From Actinomycetes bacterium (GTDB taxonomy: Bacteria > Actinomycetota > Actinomycetes > Actinomycetales > Microbacteriaceae): DNA of 64,000 bases. Positions 57,050-64,000 of the stretch are shown piece by piece. The position numbers were made by a program, and so were the translations under genes. Numbering within the stretch: position 1 is the stretch's first letter; each line of letters begins with the position of its first letter. The notes under the pieces were generated by a model. That model was not told where the DNA came from. It worked only from the letters and a program-made list of their open reading frames with translations, and made no database searches. The stretch lies in NCBI GenBank assembly GCA_023436775.1, contig JAEZHW010000002.1, positions 7,372 through 71,371 on the forward strand. The letters run 5' to 3'.

Positions 57050-59266
57050 ATGCCGGAACCGCAGGACACCATCGCCGCCACTTCCTCGACCACGCCCAGC
57101 GCCCCGCCGGTGGCGCAGCGAGTGCCCACAGTGCGCACGCATCACGGCCACGAGTTCGTGGACCACTACGAGTGGCTGCGGGACAAGTCCAGCGAGACGG
57201 TGCTGGAGCACCTGCGTGCCGAAAACGCCTGGACCGAGGCCCAGACCTCGCACCTGGCCCCGTTGCGGGAATCGATCTACGGCGAGATCAAGTCGCGCGT
57301 TCAAGAGACCGACATGAGCGTGCCCGTCCGCGACGGCGGCTGGTGGTACTTCGGCCGCACCGTCGAGGGCAAACAATACGGTCTGCAGTGCCGGGTCCCG
57401 GTGACTGACCCGACCTCCTGGGAGCCGCCGACGATTGAACCGGGCCAGACCCTCCCCGGCGAAGAGGTCCTGCTGGACGCGAACCACGAAGCGGAAGGCC
57501 ACGACTTCTTTGCCATCGGCAGCCTGGACGTCAGTGACGACGGCACCCGCCTGTTGTGGGCCATCGACACGGACGGGGACGAGCGCTACGAGCTCCGGGT
57601 TCGTGACATTGCCTCGGGCGAGCAGCTCGGCGAGGCGATCCCGAACACCGCGGCTGGGGCCAGCTTCTCCCCCGACGGCGAATACTTCTACTACACCACC
57701 GTCGACGACGCTTGGCGGCCGGACAAGGTCTGGCGCCACAAGGTCGGGGACCCCGCCGGCACGTCGGTGCTGATTCACCACGAGCCCGATGAGCGCTTCT
57801 GGGTGGGCATGGGCATGACCCGCTCCCGCCGCTACTTGATGCTCTCGATGAGCTCGAAGATCACCAGCGAGGTGCGCCTGCTGGACATGCATGAGCCGGA
57901 GGGTGAATTCCGCACCGTATGGCCGCGTGAGCACGGGGTGGACTACGAGGTCGAGCACGCCGTCCTCGGCGGTGAGGACTGGCTGCTCATCCTGCACAAC
58001 AAGGGCGCGCAGAACTTCACCCTGGTCGCCGAGCCCGCGTCGACGCAGACCCCTGGGCGCATTGGTGACCCGACGCGCCGCCGACCGGTGATCCAGCATG
58101 ATCACGACATCCGCCTCGAGGATGTCACCGCCTTCCAGCACCACCTGGTCATCGCATACCGTCGCCAGGCGCTGCCTCGGCTCGCCACCCTGCCGATTGA
58201 CCAGCAACTCAGCGCGGATGAGATCTTCGAATCGTTCGAGCCCCACGAGATCAGCTTTGAGGAACCGCTGTCCTCGGTGTGGATGAGCGGCAACAGCGAG
58301 TGGGACCAGCCCATGCTGCGCATTGGCTACACCTCATTCGCCACCCCGAGCACGATCTACGACTACGTCTTCGACGGCGGCGAACTGCTGTTGCGAAAGC
58401 AACAGGCTGTGTTGGGCACCTACCATCCGGATGATTACGAACAGCACCGGGAATGGGCCATTGCCGCTGACGGCACCAGGATCCCCATCTCGCTGATCTG
58501 GCGCCGGGACCTGGTGCAGCCGGGCACACCCGCGCCACTGGTGCTGTACGGCTACGGCGCGTACGAAATCAGCATCGACCCGTCCTTCTCGGTCTCTCGA
58601 CTGTCGTTGCTGGACCGTGGGGCAATCTGGGCGGTCGCCCATGTCCGCGGCGGCGGCGAGCTCGGTCGGCACTGGTACGAGGACGGCAAGGAGGCGACGA
58701 AGCCGAACTCCTTCTCGGACTTCGTGGCCGTGGCCAGGCACCTGCAAGCCAATGGCTGGACCACACCCGAGCGCACTGTCGCCATCGGTGGCAGCGCTGG
58801 CGGCCTGCTGGTCGGTGCCGCCGTAAACCTCGCCCCTGACGCCTTCGGTGGCGTCCTCGCGGACGTGCCCTTCGTGGATCCGCTCACCAGCATCCTCGAC
58901 CCCAGTCTGCCCCTGACCGTGATCGAGTGGGATGAGTGGGGAAACCCACTCGAGAACCGCGAGGTCTACGAACTCATGCGAGGCTACTCGCCCTACGAGG
59001 GCGTGCGCGACGGCGTGAGCTATCCGCGAATCCTCGCCACCACGAGCCTGAACGACACCCGGGTCCTGTACGTCGAGCCCGCCAAGTGGGTGGCGCGCTT
59101 GCGCGAAGTGCATGCCCCGGTACTGCTCAAGACCGAGATGTCCGCCGGGCACGGCGGCGTCAGCGGCCGCTACGAGGCATGGAAGCAGACCGCGTTCGAG
59201 TACGCCTGGGTGCTCGACGTGCTGGGGCTGGCCGATACCGCGCCGGTGCCGTCGCCGTCCGCATAG
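57050..59266 (+). CDS. ptrB: oligopeptidase B-like S9A serine peptidase
   Basis: 738 residues: N-terminal beta-propeller beginning QRVPTVRTHHGHEFVDHYEWLRDKSSETVLEHLRAENAWTEAQT, then the alpha/beta-hydrolase domain with Ser582 (GGSAGG), Asp669 (NDTRVLYVEPAKW) and His701 (AGHGG). Spacing of the triad matches oligopeptidase B, which cleaves short peptides after basic residues. The ATG at 57050 has TAGGCT 7 nt upstream; the frame upstream is antisense to the oxidoreductase gene. Confidence 0.94.
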   Translation: MPEPQDTIAATSSTTPSAPPVAQRVPTVRTHHGHEFVDHYEWLRDKSSETVLEHLRAENAWTEAQTSHLAPLRESIYGEIKSRVQETDMSVPVRDGGWWYFGRTVEGKQYGLQCRVPVTDPTSWEPPTIEPGQTLPGEEVLLDANHEAEGHDFFAIGSLDVSDDGTRLLWAIDTDGDERYELRVRDIASGEQLGEAIPNTAAGASFSPDGEYFYYTTVDDAWRPDKVWRHKVGDPAGTSVLIHHEPDERFWVGMGMTRSRRYLMLSMSSKITSEVRLLDMHEPEGEFRTVWPREHGVDYEVEHAVLGGEDWLLILHNKGAQNFTLVAEPASTQTPGRIGDPTRRRPVIQHDHDIRLEDVTAFQHHLVIAYRRQALPRLATLPIDQQLSADEIFESFEPHEISFEEPLSSVWMSGNSEWDQPMLRIGYTSFATPSTIYDYVFDGGELLLRKQQAVLGTYHPDDYEQHREWAIAADGTRIPISLIWRRDLVQPGTPAPLVLYGYGAYEISIDPSFSVSRLSLLDRGAIWAVAHVRGGGELGRHWYEDGKEATKPNSFSDFVAVARHLQANGWTTPERTVAIGGSAGGLLVGAAVNLAPDAFGGVLADVPFVDPLTSILDPSLPLTVIEWDEWGNPLENREVYELMRGYSPYEGVRDGVSYPRILATTSLNDTRVLYVEPAKWVARLREVHAPVLLKTEMSAGHGGVSGRYEAWKQTAFEYAWVLDVLGLADTAPVPSPSA

Positions 59267-59297
59267 CAATCGCCGCGCGCCGGGGCCGCGGACCTGC

Positions 59298-59335
59298 CGA
59301 GGCGGGCTGGGCCAACCTGCTCAGTCTCCGCCTCG
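59298..59335. terminator. hairpin between the oligopeptidase and PiT-partner genes
   Basis: CGAGGCGG (59298-59305) pairs with CCGCCTCG (59328-59335), with a 22-nt loop and no T-run, between convergent genes. Confidence 0.4.
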
Positions 59336-59353
59336 CCGGTGGGATTGCGATCG

Positions 59354-59731
59354 CTAGCTGTGCAGTGCCGGAACGATCAGGTAGATACCGACCAGCACGG
59401 CAATGCCGCTGAGCGCGAAGCAGACGTACGCGCTGTAGCGGGCCCACTGACGCTGCGTCTTGGTCAGCGGCGAGCGCTTCTTCGCCTTCTTGGCCTGCTT
59501 GCGACGCTGCTTGAGCACTTCCTCGGGGATGATCGTGATCGCGCCGGTGAAGGCGGCTGGCTCGACGACGGGGACGCGTCCGGCCACCGCCAGCAGGCGA
59601 AGACCGAGCGCATAGGTCGCCACTACGATGCAGGCCGAGACGAGTGAGGCAGCCAGCACGATGACGAACGCGAGCCAGCGCTCTTCCCAGGTCTGCGCGG
59701 CCGCAGCCGCCAAGTCGACGACCTCGATCAT
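59354..59731 (-). CDS. small membrane protein downstream of the PiT transporter
   Basis: 125 residues with two transmembrane helices (LAFVIVLAASLVSACIVVATYALGLRLLAV and AYVCFALSGIAVLVGIYLIVPAL) and between them a cytoplasmic loop with a strongly basic stretch (KQRRKQAKKAKKRSPLTKTQRQWARYS). Its ATG overlaps the PiT gene stop (ATGA), so it is almost certainly co-translated with it. Function unknown; a partner of the transporter is the simplest reading. Confidence 0.75.
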   Translation of the reverse strand: MIEVVDLAAAAAQTWEERWLAFVIVLAASLVSACIVVATYALGLRLLAVAGRVPVVEPAAFTGAITIIPEEVLKQRRKQAKKAKKRSPLTKTQRQWARYSAYVCFALSGIAVLVGIYLIVPALHS

Positions 59732-60999
59732 TCCTTGGTCCCCTGTTCCTTCGACTTCTTGGCCGCTTCAGCAACCCGCTTGGCCTTGTCCTCGGCGCGA
59801 CGCTGACGACGGCGCTTGATGGGGCGCGGGTTCTTCTTGATCTTGACCGCCTTGCTGGCCTGCGCGACCGCAGCCATGGCGTTCTTGTGGTCCACCTTCT
59901 CGCGACGCGACCACAGGTAAATCCCGATCATGGTGGCCGTGGCGAAGGCGACCGCCAGCAGCAGGCCAACCTGGCCGACGCCGTCAATGTGCGGACCCCA
60001 ATGCGTCAACAGTGCCATCAGGGCGCCGACCGCGCCCGAGGCGGGCAGCGTGAGCAACCACCCCACGAGGATCTTGCGGGCAGTCTTCCACCGCACCTTC
60101 GAGCCGCGGCGCCCAAGACCCGAACCAATCACCGAGCCCGAGGCGACCTGCGTGGTCGAGAGAGCGAAGCCGAGGTGGCTGGAGGCAAGGATCGTGGCCG
60201 CAGTGCTGGTTTCGGCGGCGAAACCCTGCGCTGGCTTGACCTCGGTGAGGCCGCCACCCAGGGTACGGATGATTCGCCAACCACCCATGTAGGTGCCCAG
60301 CGCGATCGCAACCGCACACGAGGCGATGACCCAGAACTCGGGTCCGGTGCCGGGAGTCTGCATGCCCGATGCGATCAGGGTGAGCGTGATCACGCCCATC
60401 GTCTTCTGCGCGTCATTGGTGCCATGCGAAAGGGCCACCAGGCTCGAAGAGAAGATCTGTGCTCGACGGAAGCCGTCGCGACCGTCCGGCAGGCCCTCGG
60501 CGCGGCGAGTGATCCAGTAGGCCAGGCGCGTGGCACAGAACGCGACCACACCAGCCACCACCGGGGCGACCAGCGCCGGCAGCAGCACACGGGCCGTCAG
60601 CACGCCAAAGTCAACTGCGTACAGACCCGCACCGACGATTGCCGCGCCGATGAGACCACCGAAGAGGGCGTGGCTGGAGCTGGAAGGAAGGCCGAGCAGC
60701 CAGGTCAGCAAGTTCCAGACGATGGCACCGACCAAGCCCGCAAAAATCAGCTCCGGGGTAATGAGGACGCCGCCCTCACCCTCACGGATGATGCCCCCGG
60801 AAATGGTTTTGGCCACCTCGGTGGATAGGAAGGCACCGACCAGGTTCAGCACCGCTGCCAGCGCAACCGCAGTCTTGGGACGCAGCGCCCCCGTTGCGAT
60901 CGGGGTGGCCATGGCGTTTGCGGTGTCGTGAAACCCGTTGGTGAAGTCGAAAATAAGGGCCAGTGTGATCACCAGCACGACGATGAACGTCAGTTCCAC
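59728..60999 (-). CDS. pit: inorganic phosphate transporter, PiT family
   Basis: 423 residues with about ten transmembrane helices and the duplicated PiT signature: FDFTNGFHDTANAMATPIATGAL at the N-terminus and ALSHGTNDAQKTMGVITLTLIASG in the second half. The last 45 residues are cytoplasmic and very basic (KIKKNPRPIKRRRQRRAEDKAKRVAEAAKKSKEQ). GTG start. Cation-coupled phosphate uptake of low affinity is the family role. Confidence 0.93.
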   Translation of the reverse strand: MELTFIVVLVITLALIFDFTNGFHDTANAMATPIATGALRPKTAVALAAVLNLVGAFLSTEVAKTISGGIIREGEGGVLITPELIFAGLVGAIVWNLLTWLLGLPSSSSHALFGGLIGAAIVGAGLYAVDFGVLTARVLLPALVAPVVAGVVAFCATRLAYWITRRAEGLPDGRDGFRRAQIFSSSLVALSHGTNDAQKTMGVITLTLIASGMQTPGTGPEFWVIASCAVAIALGTYMGGWRIIRTLGGGLTEVKPAQGFAAETSTAATILASSHLGFALSTTQVASGSVIGSGLGRRGSKVRWKTARKILVGWLLTLPASGAVGALMALLTHWGPHIDGVGQVGLLLAVAFATATMIGIYLWSRREKVDHKNAMAAVAQASKAVKIKKNPRPIKRRRQRRAEDKAKRVAEAAKKSKEQGTKE

Positions 61000-61103
61000 C
61001 GGTATGGTCGCAATCTCCAGCCGCAGCCGGGTTGAGCGGTTACAAGTAGTCGGCCGACCGACATTGGGCCGATGGCCTTCGTTAGGTTTTCATGCCCCAC
61101 GGC

Positions 61104-61616
61104 TCAGGTCAAGTCGGCGGGGCGTTTCCAGGTCAGTTTATGATCAACGACGGTGGCCTCATCCGGGCCGTAGGTGAAATAGCCGGCGATCCGGGCGCCC
61201 GCCAGGACCTGCGGCAACCAGAAGCTGGCGTCGTGCCACATGCGGTCCAACGGCAGTGCATACAACGGATACCAGTCCGGCTCGAGCTCGTCGCTCTCGG
61301 CCAGTTCGCCGCGAAATGCGTGGGCAACGAAGATCGTGGAGCGCTGCGACCAGTCTGGGTGCGTGGGGAAGCGATACTCCAGCATGCCGCGCTCATCGAG
61401 GTCCGCCGGATCCACAATCAGGCCGGACTCTTCCTCGATCTCACGCACTGCTGCCAACAGCGGGGTCTCTCCCGCTTCGATCTTGCCGCCGAGGCCGACG
61501 GTACGGCCGCTGCCCAGACCCGACTTCTTGCGTCCCAGCAGCACTTGGGTGTCCTCCCCCTCGCCGCGCAGCAAATATGCCACGCAGACATCCGGGTGTC
61601 GGCGCTTCGGGGACAC
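61104..61616 (-). CDS. Nudix hydrolase, MTH1-like
   Basis: 170 residues with a complete Nudix box, GKIEAGETPLLAAVREIEEESGL (G-x5-E-x7-REIEEESG). The preceding KKSGLGSGRTVGLGGK resembles the region in MTH1-type 8-oxo-dGTP diphosphatases, so pool sanitation is plausible. The GTG start lies 0 bp after the SNF2 gene stop, so the two genes are probably co-transcribed. Confidence 0.88.
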   Translation of the reverse strand: MSPKRRHPDVCVAYLLRGEGEDTQVLLGRKKSGLGSGRTVGLGGKIEAGETPLLAAVREIEEESGLIVDPADLDERGMLEYRFPTHPDWSQRSTIFVAHAFRGELAESDELEPDWYPLYALPLDRMWHDASFWLPQVLAGARIAGYFTYGPDEATVVDHKLTWKRPADLT

Positions 61617-63926
61617 TTACTCGCCGAGCTCCGCCAGCTTGGTCCGCAGCAGGTGCACCAAGGCATCGCGCTGCACACTGCCAGCCTCCACCGGGTCCTC
61701 GGTCGCCCCATCGAGCGCGCGAGCGGCCAGGCCTGCCTTCGCGTCAATGAGTTCGGCGATCTTGGCGTCGATGGTGTGCGCGGCCAGGATGCGCCAGGCG
61801 GTGACCGGCTCTTCCTGACCGATACGGTGCACACGGTCGATGGCCTGCGTCTGCTCGGCCGCGGTCCAGCTCAGTTCCGCGAGCACCACGTTCGAAGCGA
61901 CCTGCAGGTTCACACCCACGCCTGCGGCAGTGAGCGAACAGACGATCACCGCGACCTCGGGGTCGTTGGTGAAGGCATCGATCTCGGCCTGACGCGCGGT
62001 TGGCGTCTGGTCGCCACGAATACTCGCGGTCCTCAAGCCGCGATCGGCGAGGACCCGCAGCGCGGTATCCATCACGTCGATGTGCTTCGCGAAGAACACC
62101 ACCTTGCCGACCGAGCCGGCCAACTGCGCAGCGTAGTCCGCCGCCAGTTCGGCCTTCGCCTGGCCGATCCGACGCACCATGGTAAAGACGTTCTCACCGG
62201 CGGTAGCGCTCTTCGACTCTTCGAGTTCGCTGTCCGCGACCAGGCGCAGCAGCTCTTCACGACCGAGTTCGCCCTTAGCACCGGCCACACGGCGGTAGCG
62301 CTCGACCAGGCGGGTAGCCAGTTCCTCCTCCGCCTTACGGATCGAGCGGCCGAGCGCATCGTCGAGTTCGACCGGCAGGTCGGCGACGCGTCGCGACGGC
62401 AGGTCGGCGGCGACGTCCACCTTGCGGCGACGTACGAAGCCCATGCTGACGACCGCCTCGCGAGCGGCCGGGAAAAAGCCGAAGTCCACCGGGGTGAGTC
62501 CGGTCTCGTCGAGCTTGGCGAGCAACTGCGCAGTGGGCTTGCCGTCCTTAATCCAGCCCAGGTACTGCCAGATGGCGCGGAAGTCTTCGATCGAGTTGAT
62601 CAGCGGCGTTCCGGTGAGCGCCATCATCAGCGGCTGCGCCACCGGCGAGAAGGAACGGACCTGCTCCGCGAGGGTGAGCACGTTTTTCGAGCGCTGCGAC
62701 TGCAGGTTCTTGATGAAGTGGGCCTCGTCGACCACCATGCCGCGGAAGCCCAGCTTGGCCAGCCACCCCATGTGTCGATCCAGGATGTCGTAGTTGACGA
62801 TAATCACGTCCGCGAACGCGTCCACATCGTCACCATCACCCTGGATCACCGTGGCGCGGCGGTTCGGGATCCACTGCTCCACCTCGCGGGCCCAGTTCAC
62901 CTTCACGACACTCGGAACGACCACCAGCAACGGGAACGCGTCGGCTACCTGGGCCGCCAGCAATGACTGGGCGGTCTTGCCGAGGCCCGGCTCGTCGGCC
63001 AGCAAGAAGGTACGGTGGCCATCGCGAACGGCGGCGAGGAACTTCGCCTGGTACGGCATCAACTCCTGCGCGGCAGGAACGAACCGCTCAATTCCGTGCG
63101 GTTCCGGCAGCTCCATCGTAGCCGCGGGGCCACCTCCCACTTCGAAGGCCTTGAAGATCGGGCCGAGCAGTTCCCAGTTCGCCAGGCGGCTGGCCTTGAC
63201 GACCGGCTGTTGGGCGCGGCGAAAGTCCGGGGGGAGGAAGGGATTTGCGAGCGTGCGCTGGATCACCGACTGCGGTACCACCTGTCGCTCCGTTACCGGC
63301 GCGACCTCTTCCGGCTCCTCCGCAATGATCAGGTCATCGGGCGAGACCTCGGCACCGGCCTCCATCAGGAAGTCGCGGCGCAACTTCTGGGCCGCCGGCG
63401 ACAGCGGTTCGTCGCTTTCCAGCAGCGCAATCAACGAGGTGTCCCGGGCTGCAGTCTGCGCCAGGATCGAGGCGATGCCGTCGAGGCGTCGCAGCGTCTC
63501 GGTGCGGTCGGCTTCCTTCATCTCAGCGTCGGCTTTGACCCGCGCGCGCTCCTGGCGCATCAGCAAGGCGATCACGAGGAACTTGGTGCGGCCAGAGGGC
63601 GACACCTTGCCACGTTGGGCTGCCTTTTCCACCTCGCGCACGGCGCGCGCCAACACCGGGATGAGCCCGGAGTTGTCGGTGTACTTTGGCTTCCGCGCGC
63701 TACTAGCGCGTCCACCCTTCGATGATCCGCCGCGGGTGGCGGACTTGGATTGGCTGGCCTGGGCCATGCTCCTCGCAATCTCTCTGGTCAGTGTCACAGC
63801 CAGGTCGCGCCCATGCGATTTCGCACGGAACGCTTCGTGCTGTGCCACCAGTTCCGCCGGGGCCGTCCGAGCAGCACGAATGCGTCGTGGTCGGACGAAG
63901 GAATCAATCCCGGTCGTCGTGGTCAT
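61617..63926 (-). CDS. SNF2-family DNA-dependent ATPase
   Basis: 769 residues. SNF2 core: Walker A DEPGLGKT at residues 311-318, DEAH at 400-403 (VVDEAHFIKN), motif III ALTGTPLINS and the C-terminal helicase lobe with ICSLTAAGVGVNLQVASNVVLAELSW and QAIDRVHRIGQEEPVTAWRI. The core matches SMARCAL1-like annealing helicases more than RapA. The first 290 residues include a Lys/Ser-rich linker (about 55-85) and no recognised domain. The start is uncertain: ATG 63926, or ATG 63767 with AGGAG close by. Upstream 63927-64000 holds only the G17 tract. Confidence 0.88.
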   Translation of the reverse strand: MTTTTGIDSFVRPRRIRAARTAPAELVAQHEAFRAKSHGRDLAVTLTREIARSMAQASQSKSATRGGSSKGGRASSARKPKYTDNSGLIPVLARAVREVEKAAQRGKVSPSGRTKFLVIALLMRQERARVKADAEMKEADRTETLRRLDGIASILAQTAARDTSLIALLESDEPLSPAAQKLRRDFLMEAGAEVSPDDLIIAEEPEEVAPVTERQVVPQSVIQRTLANPFLPPDFRRAQQPVVKASRLANWELLGPIFKAFEVGGGPAATMELPEPHGIERFVPAAQELMPYQAKFLAAVRDGHRTFLLADEPGLGKTAQSLLAAQVADAFPLLVVVPSVVKVNWAREVEQWIPNRRATVIQGDGDDVDAFADVIIVNYDILDRHMGWLAKLGFRGMVVDEAHFIKNLQSQRSKNVLTLAEQVRSFSPVAQPLMMALTGTPLINSIEDFRAIWQYLGWIKDGKPTAQLLAKLDETGLTPVDFGFFPAAREAVVSMGFVRRRKVDVAADLPSRRVADLPVELDDALGRSIRKAEEELATRLVERYRRVAGAKGELGREELLRLVADSELEESKSATAGENVFTMVRRIGQAKAELAADYAAQLAGSVGKVVFFAKHIDVMDTALRVLADRGLRTASIRGDQTPTARQAEIDAFTNDPEVAVIVCSLTAAGVGVNLQVASNVVLAELSWTAAEQTQAIDRVHRIGQEEPVTAWRILAAHTIDAKIAELIDAKAGLAARALDGATEDPVEAGSVQRDALVHLLRTKLAELGE

Positions 63927-63963
63927 GCTACCGCATCAGGCTGAATCCAGGGGGGAAAAGATC

Positions 63964-63980
63964 GGGGGGGGGGGGGGGGG
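63964..63980. repeat. G17 homopolymer tract near the window end
   Basis: Seventeen consecutive G on the plus strand (C17 in the direction of the SNF2 gene), preceded by AGATC. No comparable run exists elsewhere in the window. It is 37 nt upstream of the SNF2 start; it could be an assembly artefact or a real slippage-prone tract. Confidence 0.8.
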
Positions 63981-64000
63981 CGCGGCAACCGGCGCCCCCC

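Noticed and set aside
61000..61103. Pho-box-like sequence upstream of the PiT gene (GTTAGGTTTTCATG and a GTCGGCCGAC palindrome at 61049-61058)
   Set aside because: It lacks the direct-repeat pattern of known actinobacterial PhoP sites; a 10-bp palindrome is expected by chance in GC-rich DNA.
1..64000. tRNA genes, CRISPR arrays, insertion sequences or prophage remnants
   Set aside because: Intergenic gaps are short and I saw no cloverleaf ends, regular direct repeats, transposase genes or terminal inverted repeats with target duplications.

Overview
The window is about 64 kb of high-GC DNA from an actinobacterium chromosome. This rests on LexA boxes of the TCGAAC-N4-GTTCGA type, the order pgsA-cinA-clgR-DUF3046-recA-recX-miaB-miaA, TANNNT -10 boxes with many apparently leaderless genes, and a C50-carotenoid operon with heterodimeric lycopene cyclase subunits and a lycopene elongase. 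A Micrococcales-type organism fits best, but the sequence does not fix the genus. I see no rRNA, tRNA, CRISPR array, prophage or insertion sequence. Most of the window is conserved chromosome.

Layout: 1-2.3 kb histidine genes hisC-hisB-hisH (hisH runs off the left edge). 2.3-3.7 kb a divergent SOS pair: a LysM membrane protein and lexA. 3.7-7.8 kb glutathione-peroxidase-like protein and the metF-metE methionine operon. 8-12.5 kb hflX, an RsmC-like methyltransferase, dapF, rlmN. 12.5-22.2 kb the minus-strand block ftsK-pgsA-cinA, clgR, DUF3046, recA-recX, miaB-miaA. 22.2-25.3 kb a MacB-type ABC exporter with its membrane-fusion protein. 25.4-30.3 kb thyA-dfrA-SDR and dapA-rnj. 30.4-31.9 kb a small redox cassette (thioredoxin-like, DUF4395, OsmC), then a TIGR01777 epimerase and a TetR regulator. 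33.6-39.4 kb the tightly overlapping idi-crtE-crtB-crtI-crtYe-crtYf-crtEb operon. 39.6-42.6 kb dapB with a TPR membrane protein, a histidine phosphatase and an aldo/keto-reductase-like protein lacking most catalytic residues. 42.8-46.7 kb rpsO and pnp, separated by a patatin-like gene on the other strand. 47.3-54.3 kb a six-gene sugar-uptake operon: ROK regulator, ribose-type ABC transporter, a TIM-barrel protein of unknown specificity and a SIS-domain protein. 54.4-64 kb FKBP, an unrecognised membrane protein, a quinone-oxidoreductase-like enzyme, oligopeptidase B, a PiT phosphate transporter with a small partner, a Nudix hydrolase and a SNF2-type ATPase.

Regulation is unusually readable here. 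Two LexA boxes sit on the lexA/LysM promoters and one on recA. At least twelve genes have a TANNNT box exactly 6 or 7 nt before their start codon, which predicts leaderless mRNAs and settles several start choices. The pnp leader folds its ribosome-binding site and TTG start into hairpins and is a candidate Actino-pnp element. The carotenoid genes form one pathway from IPP/DMAPP to a cyclic C50 carotenoid; GTGA and ATGA overlaps suggest strict translational coupling.

The best candidates for something undescribed are the ROK/ABC/TIM-barrel/SIS operon, the degenerate aldo/keto reductase, the patatin gene lodged between rpsO and pnp, and the partner protein of the PiT transporter. The right end carries a G17 tract next to an AGATCGG string that may be a sequencing artefact.
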